Shown here piece after piece: positions 23,401-34,900 of a DNA stretch of 64,000 bases. Position 1 is the first letter of the stretch, and the number at the start of each line of letters is the position of its first letter. Under the pieces are notes generated by a model that had not been told where the DNA came from, did not search any database, and saw nothing but the letters and a program-made list of their open reading frames with translations. The stretch comes from Morella rubra. Its lineage: Eukaryota > Streptophyta > Magnoliopsida > Fagales > Myricaceae. Made by a program: the position numbers and the translations under genes. Location: positions 21,640,307-21,704,306 of the forward strand of contig CM025852.1 in assembly GCA_003952965.2 (NCBI GenBank), read 5' to 3'.

Positions 23401-26261
23401 AAATGAAGAGCTACCTTCTTGTTGTGAATCATCGCTCGAGACATTTCCTGAAGGACACGATTCTTTCGTTCTACAACTCCATTCTGTTGAGGTGTGATTG
23501 GAGCAGAAAACTCTTGATGAATACCTGCATTTGCACAAAAATCAAGAAAGTTAGAATTTTCAAATTCCTTACCATGATCACTCTGATTCTGATAATGGAA
23601 TAACCCTTTTCATTCATTAGTCTTTTAAATAAGTTTCAGCTCGTTCAAAAGCATCAGACTTCTCTCTTAGAAGATCCACCCAAGTGAATCTTGAGAAGTC
23701 ATCCACCACCACCATGATGTACTTCTTGCCACCTAGACTTTCAGTTCTAGATGGTCCCATGAGATCCATATGTAACAATTCTAGAGGTCTCTTAGTCAGA
23801 ACATCACTAGTTCTTTTATGAACTGATTTTATTTGTTTACCAAGTTGACACGGTCCACACACTCGATCTTTAACATTATCTAGTTTGGGCAAGCCTATAA
23901 CTAGTTCTTTCCTAGAGATTTTAGACAAATCTCTGTAATTCACATGTCCGAGTCTTTGATGCCATAACTCAGATTCATCAATTTTGACACTACTACATTT
24001 CAATTCAGTATGTGGACTAATACCATAGCAGTTATCAGACGTGCGAGTACCTTGCACAACACATTCACCATCAGAATCAAATACAGAGCAAGAATTCTTA
24101 CCAAAGCGGACTTCAAATCCAGAATCACAAATTTGACTAATACTCAGCAAATTTGCCTTCAATCCAGCAACAAACAAAACATTTTTGAAAGGAGGCATAC
24201 CTTCAACTTCAACTGTACCTTTTCCAAGTATTGGTGCTTTACCACCATCACCAAATGTCACAGATCCAGCTTTGTGATCTTTAAGTGTTGTGAATAAAGA
24301 TTTGTCACCACATATATGCCTGGAACAAGCACTATCCAAATACCACAACGAAAGACATCGAGATTTAAAAGCTACAACCGAATTAAAACAATTTACCTCA
24401 TCTTTCTTGATCCAAACTTTTTCTTGAACATGTGGTTGTTTTGAAAATTGCTGAAATTTTTTGTTTAATAACATTGTTTGCTCAGTTAAAATTTTAACTT
24501 GATAAGCTAAATTCTCATGACTGTCATTAGACGAAGATTGATTCAAAGATTTCTCTTGTCTGTGCAATTTAAAACATCTTGGTCTAATGTGACCAACCTT
24601 TCCACAAAAATGACATGTAGGAACAAATTTTTGTGGTGTGTGATTCCTAGCATTTTTCTTTTGTGACCTAGAATCAACAAATTTAGAAACAATTTGTTTA
24701 CCTTTGCTTACCTGTGGAGCTGGTCTATTCACTTCTGGAATTTTTCCAAGTATAGATGCTGGAACAAATGTCGTCTTTGAAGTTGAAGCACCCTGAGACT
24801 CAGTGTAGCCAAGTCCTTTCCTATTTCCAGATGGAAGTCCAAGACTTAACATGTGATCAAGCTTCTTTGTTCCACTGGAAAACTGTTGAAGTTGTGTATT
24901 GGACTTGTCGAGAGCACACTTCAGTATCTTTACTTCTGCCTCAAGTTCCACATTTCTTGCACTGACTTCTTCAAACTTACTCATAAGTTCACCTTTTTCA
25001 CTTTGCACTTCGTGCATTTTCTTGAGAAAAGATTTGTTTGTCTTTTGAAGCTTCAGACTTTCCTCAAACAATTTATTATAAGCTTCTTGAAGACTTTCTT
25101 CAATATTGCCATCAACGTCTGAATCCTCAAAATCATCATCAATTCCTGCAAAACAAAACCATCAGTACTAGCTGCAAAAGCCATGAAATTTACTTGTTCA
25201 TCTTCGGAAGAATTCTCATCATCACTACTGCTTTTTGACTCATCATCACTCAATGAAGCATTCATAGCTTTTCCTTTTGACTTGAGGTATGTTGGACATT
25301 CTGACCTGACATGACCAAAACCTTGACATTCAAAGCACTTCAGTTTTTTACTCTTGGAGTCATTAGACATGTGTTTGTCCTTTTTGTCCTTTCTGAACCC
25401 ACTGAAACTACCCTGATTCTTTTCAGAATTCTTGTTGAATGATCGCTGACCACTTCTTGGTTTCAAGAATTTCTTGAATTGTTTGACAAACATAGCAAAT
25501 TGTGCATCATCAAGAACTTCTTCATCTGAATCAGCAGAGATCTCTTCTTTGATTGATCTCAAAGCAATGGACTTGTTCTTCTTAGGTTGAGGCAATGATA
25601 CTTCATAAGTCTGCAAAGAACCTACCAATTCTTCAATCTTTACAGTGTCGAGATCCTTACTTTCCTCAATTGCAGTGACTTTGGATCTGAATCTTTCAGG
25701 TAGAGATCTCATAACTTTCCTGACTACTCGATGTTCTGGAATCTTTTCACCCAGATTATAGCTTGAATTAACAATGTCATTCAGCTTAGCATAGAATTCA
25801 TCAAAGGTTTCATCTTCTTTCATTCGAATCTCTTCAAACTTTGTGGTCAACATTTGAAGTTTTGAATTCTTTACCGTTTTGGTTCCCTCATGAGTAGTTT
25901 CCAGAATATCCAGGCTGCCTTAGATGTTTCACACATAGATATACGTTTAAATTCATCAGCAGACACAGCCATAAAAATAGAATGTAAACCTTTGCTATTC
26001 CAATTACATTCACTGATTTCATTGATAGTCCAGGTACTAATATCTTTAGGTGTTTTAACACCTTCAACCTCAGATATGGGTGCAGACCACCCTTTAACAC
26101 AAGATCTCCAGACACGTTCATCAAAGGATTTCAGAAAGGCTTTCATGCGAACTTTCCAGTAAGCATAATTGCTTCCATCAAAATATGGAGGCACGGACAA
26201 TGACTGACTTTTGTCCATCTAGACTAAGGGTCAAGGACCGAGTTTAGGCTCTGATACCAAT

Positions 26262-27033
26262 TGAAAAACCTAGTTTAGACCCTAACTTCACCTAGAGGGG
26301 GTGAATAGGTGAAATCTAAAAATTAATGATTCAATATCAATTTTAAAACAAGTTCTAAAATTGATCAGTCTAGATATATCAATCAATCAACACAATCATC
26401 AAATCAATAAATCAACTTGTAAAGAAATTAACAAACACACAAAGAGACAAGAGATTTGATGACGAAGTGGAAAACCTTTGAAAAACCATTCAAAGGAAAA
26501 ACCACTCCGGGCTAGCAGCCACCTGAAATCCACTAAGAAGAAAACCTTACAAACAGTGATTCAGACACGGGCAACCCCAGTTGCTTGACTCTGACAACCC
26601 TGATGTAATAATCTAAGCACCCCTGCTTAGACCTGCTCCAAGCGGCATTCACCTCAACCTTTGAGGTTCTTCTTAAGGATCTTTCACGAACAATCTTGTT
26701 CTTCACACACCTTCAACACTATGAAGGAACAAAGTAATTTAGAAGAATAGAGAAAAATTCAATACTTGAAGCACTAAATCTTCTAGGGTTTTTCTCTCAA
26801 GGAAGGGGGCAGCAAAAACTCTCAAAGGAAGCCTATATATCACGTTCTAGTCGGCCTCTCACGAACCCTAGTAGGGTTTCAAAAATCATCACAAGGAAAT
26901 CCAAAAATCTAGCAATTTTTGAAATTCGCTAGAAGTCGCTCGAGCATCGATCGAGCGCTAATCGAACGTGATGTCTCTGTATGAAAAATTCTTAAGGACG
27001 CTCGAGCGCCGGTCGAGCATTAGTCGAACGTGA
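26262..27033 (-). repeat. Copia 5' LTR (right, truncated)
   Basis: Starts TGAAAAACC next to the primer-binding site and matches about the first 770 bp of the left LTR. The match stops inside a CTCGAG unit, where hAT-associated sequence begins. Confidence 0.9.
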
Positions 27034-27401
27034 GAGGCAAATTGCACCAAAAAGGCCCAAAATAATACTGGTATGAGCATCAATTTGAAGACCCAATTGC
27101 CAAAATAAAACAGTGCACTGCCATCCAACTCTAAAAGTTCAAAACACTGCCAAATTAATAACACTGTCGTCCTGGTCCAAAACAAAATTAACACTGCCAA
27201 ATAACTCTAAATTAAAATTACAACTAAACAACAGTAACAACTAAATTCCAAAACAATATTTCACTATTTCATGATGTGAAAATAAACTCTAAATTAAAAT
27301 TACAAAAAAACAACTAAACAAACAATTAACCATACAAATAAGTAAACAACTAAACATTCATCAAATAATCCAAATTGAAATAGGCAAACTCTAAATTAAG
27401 G

Positions 27402-27626
27402 GCATGTTCGTTTTCATGTTTTTTTTAGGATTTTGATGAAATTGTGAATATTTAGGTGGTGTTAAAGTTGTATAAAAATGCATGTAGAAGTTGTTGAAAG
27501 GGATTGGTGTGTGTAGAAAAAGTAATAAAGTGTTGAATAAAAATGCGTGTATGTTATGATATTTGGATTGTAAAAATAAAAGTAGGATTCAAATCCTACA
27601 AAAATGATGAAAACGAACATGCCCTA
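27402..27626. mobile_element. Tourist-like (PIF/Harbinger) MITE
   Basis: About 225 bp with inverted ends GGGCATGTTCGTTTTCAT and ATGAAAACGAACATGCCC, flanked on both sides by TAA, the 3-bp target duplication of PIF/Harbinger elements. It lies in the 3' non-coding part of the hAT remnant. Confidence 0.85.
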
Positions 27627-27955
27627 AAATTACAATGTTCTTTGAATTTTTTTTTTTTTTTTTTTAAAAGTGAAAGATAAAGATTAAAGGACATCCAAAT
27701 TCTAAATTTAAAATTCCAAGTTTCGTCCAACATTCCAAGCTTCTCCATCTCTATAAAAGAAAAAAATAAAACAAAACATTTATAGGAGAAATATTAAGAC
27801 AACTAAATAATCAATTAACAAAACAAAATATTTATGAGAGAAATACTAAGACAACCAACCAAATAAAAAGTCCAACTATACAGGCTTCGTCATGTTTAGC
27901 ATATCCTCAAGTTCTTCATCTCTACAAAAGACAAAAACAAAACAAAACAAAACAT

Positions 27956-29700
27956 TTATAAGAGAATTATTACAACAACCAAATAATCAATTAACAAAAT
28001 AAAACATATATCTAGTGTACCTCTATCTAGTCTGTAACTCAAGAGATCATCTCCACCATCCACCTCGACATCATCTTCGTCAAGTATAGGTGGAGCATGC
28101 AACCAATTCTGTACACATATAAGGCCCTCTACGGTACAAGGTGCCAAAGAAGAGCGAAAACAATCCAACGCTCGACTGGAAGTGCTAAAAGCGGACTCAA
28201 ATGGCATGGTAGTGATTGGGATAGCCAACACATCCTTCGCAATACGAGAAAGAATCTGAAACTTCTAAGAATTCACCTTCCACCACAATAAAATATCAAA
28301 ACTCAACACCTTGGGTTCCACATCTTCAATCAAGTATCTATCCACCTCAGACTTACTATCTAGCAAGTTTTGAGACTGTCGATAATTACTAAGACCTTCC
28401 CATAGTCTTTGCTCAATGTTCATGTCATCTACACTTACAGAACTTTGACTTCTACTAGTATGTGCTGCTTGGGTTATGCTACCTCCACCAGAACCACCAT
28501 TATACTGCTCAAATAATGTTTCTAGAGTTTCCCGCACCATGGCAGTGAAATCCATGCCCTTCTCCTTTTCAAAGTTATTGATAGTCCAATACTCTAAAGT
28601 GATGAGTTTAAAGCGAGGATCCAATACCGAAGTTATAAATAAAAGTCTATTCACCTTCCTCAAATCCCCCCAATACTCATCATGCTTACTTTGCATCCGT
28701 TTAGCCATATCACGAAGCAAAATATCAAAACATGTAGTAAAGGTCACCAAATGCAATTTAATTTTTGCTAACTCCTTCAAAAAAAGCATTTGAAGTTACA
28801 TATTCTGACCCCGATATGTGTAGGGTGACCTTATAGAACACTTTCAAAAACTGAACAAACTGTCGAATGTGCTCTCAATCCTCAAATGTAAATTTCCCCA
28901 ATCGCTTCCTCCCATGACCATCTTCATTCAAAAACATTACTAAGTTCTCATTTCCCTCCAATATATCCTCAAAAACCCCTTGAAATTTTTTAACTTTTTC
29001 TAACATAATATAGGTCGAGTTCCAACGAGTGGGAACATCCATTTGCAAGAAATTGTTTTCAGACAACATTCTGTTAGCAGTGGCCTTCTTGAACCCAACA
29101 AGCCTTTAAGGACTAAATTTTACATACTTAATAATATTATGTATCTTTATAATGGAATCATCCAACTCTTTCAATCCCTCCTGAACAATAAGATTCAAAA
29201 TATGTGCAGAACACCGCGTATGAATAAAATCATGATTGCAAACAACTTGTGCCCCTAGTCTTGTATGCCTTCTTTTCAGTTGTTCGATTGCAATATCGTT
29301 GGAGGTTGCCTTATCAACCGTGATTGTGAGGATTTTCTCAATCCTCCAACCATTCATACATGTCTCTATCTCTTTTCCAACAATGGCCCCATTTATGATT
29401 AGTTACACGGCGAAAGTAAAGAATCCATCTTCTGTAAACACCACCTCCTATCAATAAAGTGGGCTGTCACGCACATGTAATTCACATTTTGAACTGATGT
29501 TCACGTATCAGTGGTAAAACACACTCTAGGGTTTTCCCTTACAATTGCGTTTTTCAACTTAGTCCTATCCTCTATATACAACTCCATACAATCCCTCATG
29601 ATCGTATATCTAGAGAGCATCTTAAAGCGGGGCTCAAGTCTAGTAATCATTTTCCAAAACTCCATCCTCTGCACAGTCCTAAGAGTCATCTCATCCATAA
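27956..29700 (-). pseudogene. hAT transposase remnant (RICESLEEPER/DAYSLEEPER-like)
   Basis: Pieces in order on the minus strand: 29698-29501 (RMEFWKMITRLEPRFKMLSR...), then NYMCVTAHFIDRRW, 29357-29106 (ITVDKATSNDIAIEQL, CSAHILNLIVQEGL), 29069-28875 (DVPTRWNSTYIMLEK), 28789-28265 (DUF4413-type RNase H-fold part, KVNRLLFITSVLDPRFKL) and 28231-27956 (hAT dimerisation region, AIPITTMPFESAFSTSSRAL). The N-terminal BED zinc finger is missing because the element is cut at 29730. Several stops and frameshifts separate the pieces, so it cannot encode an active transposase. Confidence 0.9.
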
Positions 29701-29730
29701 TAAAAAAAAAAATTCAGCAATCCTCCTCCT

Positions 29731-30209
29731 GAAGGTTTTGGTTTCTCTTCTTGTCAGCGGCCGGGGCTCTGCTCTACTCCATTATTCTGGCCAACTCCCT
29801 TGTAGTATGCAACTTGGCGTCCGTTTTATCGGGCATGGAACGAAGGGGGGGCTTCACGGCAATCCTCAAGGCTTGTGTTTTAATGCGAGGAAGAGCTTCA
29901 ACAGCACTGTCCGTGGCATTGCCCATCGATCTGGCCCTGGCCGCTATTGAAGCCTTGTTCCAATTCCGGGTTGTGAGAGCCTATCATTTTGCTGGAAAGC
30001 TAGGCATGTCCACGGCTTTGGAGGGGATTTCCATTGCTTACTTGTACTCCATTTTCGTTGTTCTTGATACCATTGTGAATTGCATGTTCTTCAAAAGCTG
30101 CAAGACATATTCTTGGACAGAGCAGAAAGGTAGGCACTCTTGCCGGAGAGAATTTGCAGAGGAAGACAGCGCTGGTTATGTCAGCTTGACTACGGAAGAG
30201 CTTCCATAA
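29731..30209 (+). pseudogene. Membrane-protein gene fragment, copy B (C-terminal 152 residues)
   Basis: From about 29731 the sequence matches 13290-13788 of the intact gene. It lacks the first ~165 codons and has a 19-bp deletion between two CTCTTCT repeats near 29747, which also breaks the frame at the fragment start. From LSAAGALLYS to the stop at 30207-30209 the frame is open and differs from copy A at about ten bases. There is no start codon context, and the adjoining 5' sequence is hAT DNA. Confidence 0.9.
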
Positions 30210-31458
30210 ATTTCAGTGTCAAATCAAACAGGACCCGGCTTGTTTTCACCGCATGATTTCAGGCAAATAATGTGCATACGCAGAATTGATTTCTGTTGCT
30301 TGAAGGGAAACCAGGCGACATACAGAACATAAAGACCCCCGCATTGGCAGGGTAACCTCAACGACGTCAAAGATGAAGATAGAAAATTATATTAACTTTT
30401 GTTATATTCTTCAATTAAGTTTTTCTATTTTCTTTTTTGTTTCTTTCGTCTCTTTCTATCATGCACATTGGCCCCCTTTACAGAGTGACTCATCCGTTCG
30501 CTTTGATAATCAAGCATACGTGGGGTTATGATCCGTAAATATGACATTAAAAGAGAATTAGGGAAACGAGTACTTGCATCACCATCTATTAAAAGTAGAG
30601 CGCGAAGATAATCCCATTTTATTGCAGCAATAGCAATGGTACAGAGGCAATGGTCCATTCCAGAAGAGGTCAGATAAATCACTGCAGGAAAAACCCAGGC
30701 TGGTGTTTTGCGAAAGCACCAAGGGGAAGCCAACCAACAAGCTCATCTGATTGCCAAGTGAGCAAGGGAGAACAGGGTGGAAAGCTACATTCCAACGTTC
30801 GTAATCCCTATTGAACTCCTGACTCAGTGATAAACCTCATGCCCCACCCTGAAGTAATTTTGTTGCGTAGAAAAACACGCGCACACACAAATGGCGAAAT
30901 ACAGAGCACCGGATACCGGCTGCCATTTTCCTTGCCTTCCGCTCCATTCGAACGGGGAATTCAGGCTCACAAGGCAATCTTGCCAGACAGAATTTGCAGA
31001 GAAAGTCCAACATAGTAACAACAGATTGATATTCAATCTTGGAATTCAATTCAGCACCAAATATGACAATACTACTTGGGACAAGCATGCAGAGTTAAAG
31101 AGGACAAAGATGAGAGAACCTCTGACATTTCATGAATGAATATCTTTTGACAAAGAATGAAATGAAAGAGACAAGCAGTAGTTTCCAGTTACACCCTATA
31201 ATTCGCTATGCTACATTTGGACTGAGAGCCCGTCTTCTAATACCTCTTTCTGAACCTGACACCTATACAATATACTTTGTGACGGGTTCCTATAAAATCC
31301 TCAACTAGAAGAGGAGGACAAATAACTAATTTTATGTTACAAGAGAAAGAATGAACTCTGAAGCTTTGTACAATGGTTCATGATACAGTTGGACTGTGTG
31401 CTTACAATCCCCAATGCATCTGCTCTGGCGTTAAAAAAATATGCCAAATGAATGGTGG
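30210..31458. repeat. Segment X, copy B: flank of the membrane-protein gene fragment
   Basis: Matches 13789-14934. It includes the RNase H-like remnant (about 30610-30775, GEANQQAHLIAK) and about 100 bp (30915-31055) missing from copy A. It lies tail to tail with the formin gene and probably shows the ancestral junction between the two genes. Confidence 0.85.
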
Positions 31459-31920
31459 AAGTGGAAACCTATTCAGTAATGAAAAACTGGACCAAGATTA
31501 CGGAATTCCCTCTCAAAATGAGGCTAGACGAGCTGGTCCATCACCTCCATAGCAGTCGTTCTATACGGAGCATCTCTCCTTCTCAGTCAAGGATGGCAAC
31601 CAGCCAGTTGTCAAAATTTGGTCTGTCAGATATCTAATGTGATTGATCAGTCAGCTGTGATTGTCTGATTGAATATCATCCAATGAAGCATGTTCAACCA
31701 AGACTCTAGCACAGTTGAGGTTGGTGGGCCTCAAGGAGCACTTCTGCCTCGTTTCAAGCACAGTGGAAGGCTTACTGTTGCACCAATACTGAAGCAAGCT
31801 ATGGTTTGACCATCCATACAAGTTGCACCCTTGGCCATCATGTAGTCCCCACCTTGATGCAGATCTCTTCTGTATGGCAGAAGCTCAGTTTCCTTTGCAG
31901 GTAGGTACTTCAATCTTCAC
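31451..31920 (-). other. Formin 3' UTR region
   Basis: Sequence downstream of the formin stop codon on the minus strand. No other gene is visible. Its distal ~95 bp recur inverted at 14935-15030. Confidence 0.55.
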
Positions 31921-34900
31921 CTATCTCGCCACCTTCCTTGTAAGGTTAATGCCCTTTGCCTTCTCCATTTCGGCCTCCTTCTCAACTTTCTTTTTCTCCA
32001 ATTCAGCCTGTTTGCAATTCTCTTCATGGGCTTTCCGAAACATCCTTACGAAGTTTAGGAGCGTTGCAGTAACTGCATTTATTAATGCAGCATTCAGTAT
32101 AACCATTATCACAGAGCCGAAACAAAGACCACATTCGCTTTGATTCTCCTGAATGATGGGTCCCAATTAACTTACAACAAAATGTTACCACTCGGCTGAC
32201 TTTCCTGTACTTTGGTATTGCTATGAGCTGAGCATGATGTATGGTATGCATCTACGTAGTAAATGAATATGTGCCTATGTTTGTATAAAAAGCTCCAACT
32301 TTTCTCAGAACCCCCCAGCACAACCTCTCTTTTAGAAAAGGAGCAGGGAAAGAAACTAGAAGACAAAAATTGAAAGAAAAATAATATCAAGGTATGGTTG
32401 AAAAACAAATATACTAGCATGGTTGGAGGATTATAAAACTCCATTCCATCCCCACCTCCTCCACTATTATTTTTAATTTTGACTGCTCTTTAAGTTTCTG
32501 CCAAGGGATCCATACAGGCCTTTGTTTTTTTTGATAAGTACTATACAGGCCTTTGTATTCAGGTACATCAGTGATTTTGAATCCTTATTAGTCTTGAGAT
32601 ACTTTCCTCCATCTTTCACTTGCCTCCACTAGAAATCTACTTAACGAAATTGGCATTTCCTAGAGGATTTGGCATCAGATTCCCTCTAATGCCAAATCTC
32701 AAATACGTGCACTCCAACAGAGAAAAGACATAAAGTCCCCCAGGTACATCCGAGACATTCAATCATTCAATTCTGCAGAAGGTGACATTTAAACTCTATC
32801 TAGACAAACATTATACGTCAAATCTAGTCAAATCATTTAATTCTATAGATTTACAAGGTTACACCCATAATTTACCTTGCTCAAATGGGCAGCGGGCAGG
32901 ATCCTCACCAAAATATAGTGCAAGTGCATCTGCATTTCTACCCTGTCCACCACGGGAGGATGAGAAGACAATCTTATAAACACTTCACGCCATTAGATGT
33001 ATGAAAGAACAAATTGATATCATCTCAACATACCACCACAGAGTATAGATTTGTAACAGATGCCACCTCTGTCTCAGCAATGCCAATGAATCCTTTCAAT
33101 GTCTAGAACAAAATATTAACCATTAGAGAAGTATAGAAACAGAGAAAAACAGATGTGCATATACCATGACAAAAAGAAAATCAATGGGCAATATTTTATA
33201 CGGATCAGAATGCTATGATTGGAAGGACTTTCTGAGCGGCAATAAGATATTTTGTGCTCAAATGTTTGATAATAAAACCAACATCCCCAAATCACATTAC
33301 CAAATTTAAATCCAGAATTTCATTGAACGTCCAATGTCAAATACATCTGATCAAGAGTATCTTTAAAACCTAATTGATGTCTTCATGTATACAGAAATAC
33401 AGCAGGCAGAAAAAACATTGGAAAAGAACCATCAATGTTCACCACAAACATTTAATGGTATGCAACCCTTCTGAAAAGTCCGCTGAAGTGCAGACCCATG
33501 ATAGGGTCTCCCGATACTTTCTCAAAGAATATGTGTGACAAGTAAGTAGGAATCATAAGTATATTGTCAGAAACATATGTGAAGAGTAAAGAATAGAAAC
33601 CAATATTATAAGTAATGTAACCACGCATGGAGAAGGGCGAACTTCACAGTTGAATAACCTTTTCCGTTAGGAACACTGGAATTAAAGGGCTACATATAGT
33701 TCAAAGTGTCTACAAGCATGTAGGATTCGCAAAGCATATTGATTGAATAGGTGAAGTCATACCTGAATTAAAAAGGATGTTACTCAAACACCTTTGAAGT
33801 AATTCTAGCGATACTTGACCTGTTGACTAGGGCTGGGCAAACCGGGTTCAGAGTTGATTTTTTTGACCCGAACCCAAGCCGAAAGTGATGGAATCCCAAC
33901 CCGGACCCATAGACCGGTTTCAGCTCGGGTTCGGGTTCGGCTTAAAAGGCCTAAAAGATGTGGCCCATAACCGTTTGGGCTTTCAGGCCCAAAAACGTTC
34001 TGGGCTACCATTTTTTGGGCTCAGGACGCCCTGGGTCATATTTTTTCAGCCCAGGATCACGCTCCCTTCAGATATGCGTTCAATTGTCCATGCGTTCGGA
34101 GAGGCCAGAAATTTGGAGAGAGAGTGAGGCGTGACCTAGGGCAGAGCAGAGAGATGGAGAGAGAGGAGAGCTAAGGCAGCAGAGAGACATAGAGAGTGAG
34201 AGAGACTGAGATATGGCTGCTAGAGAGGAGTGGCCGAGTGGTGCGTGAAGTGAGAGGCCAGAGAGAGAGAAGGGGGGGAACGCGGCACTGCTAAGGAAGG
34301 GAGAGGGGAGACTCGACCGCACGGGGGGGGGAAGATCGCAAGGGTTAGGACTAAGATTATTTACCCTTAGCGAAACGCACCGTGGTGCATTTCGCTAAGG
34401 GTAGAAATGTAAAACTTTTTTTATTTTATTCGGGTCGGGTTCGAGTTGCATATCGGATATGCTACAAACCCCGGACCCGAAAACTGATTTTTTATTAATA
34501 TAAAACCCGACCCCGAACCCGTATAAACCCGCCACGATCGGGCCGGAAACGGGTCGGGTGGTCGGGTCACAGGTTTTTTGCCCAGCCCTACTGTTGACCC
34601 TTAAGCTTTTAATGTGAATTAGTAGTGAATGCAAATCATGATTAGAGAAAAGCAAACTCTGTGTTAAGTTTATCAGCTCTGGCCAATAAGAGCGTCTAGG
34701 GGTTGGCAGAGTCGGGTCGGGTTCCCATACCCTGAATCGACTCAGCCGGGGTGAGGGTTGTCGGAACCCCCCCCCCCTCGGCGATTTCAGCTGAACCCGT
34801 CGGTTCGGGTCACTTTACAAGTGAAAAGTTTTAAAAAGGTGAGTGAAAGGTATAAGAGAAAAAATAAAACAAAAAAAGGCGTGCTAGAGACCCGAACCCG

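Larger units (their letters stand above)
16675..27033 (-). mobile_element. Ty1/Copia LTR retrotransposon fossil, SIRE/Maximus type
   Basis: A 10.4-kb element in minus orientation. LTRs start TGAAAAACC and the complete one ends CCTAACA. A primer-binding site complementary to the initiator-Met tRNA lies at 26248-26259 and a polypurine tract (CTCCCCCTTTGG on +) at about 17630-17641. Parts in order on the minus strand: gag with CCHC knuckles (about 26218-24550), protease (around 24350), integrase (about 23950-22950), reverse transcriptase (about 22900-22100), RNase H (about 21900-21350), then about 3.7 kb with further degraded frames (about 20060-18050) where SIRE elements carry an extra envelope-like ORF. 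The coding region is broken, with roughly half a dozen or more interruptions, and one LTR is truncated. The LTRs differ by a few percent by eye, suggesting insertion some millions of years ago. It inserted into copy C. Confidence 0.9.
27034..29730 (-). mobile_element. Truncated hAT transposon
   Basis: The DNA between the truncated Copia LTR and copy B of the membrane-protein gene. The minus strand carries a hAT transposase remnant, with AT-rich 3' non-coding DNA (27034-27950) holding a Tourist-like MITE. Neither end shows a hAT terminal inverted repeat or an 8-bp target duplication, so both ends are lost. Confidence 0.8.
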
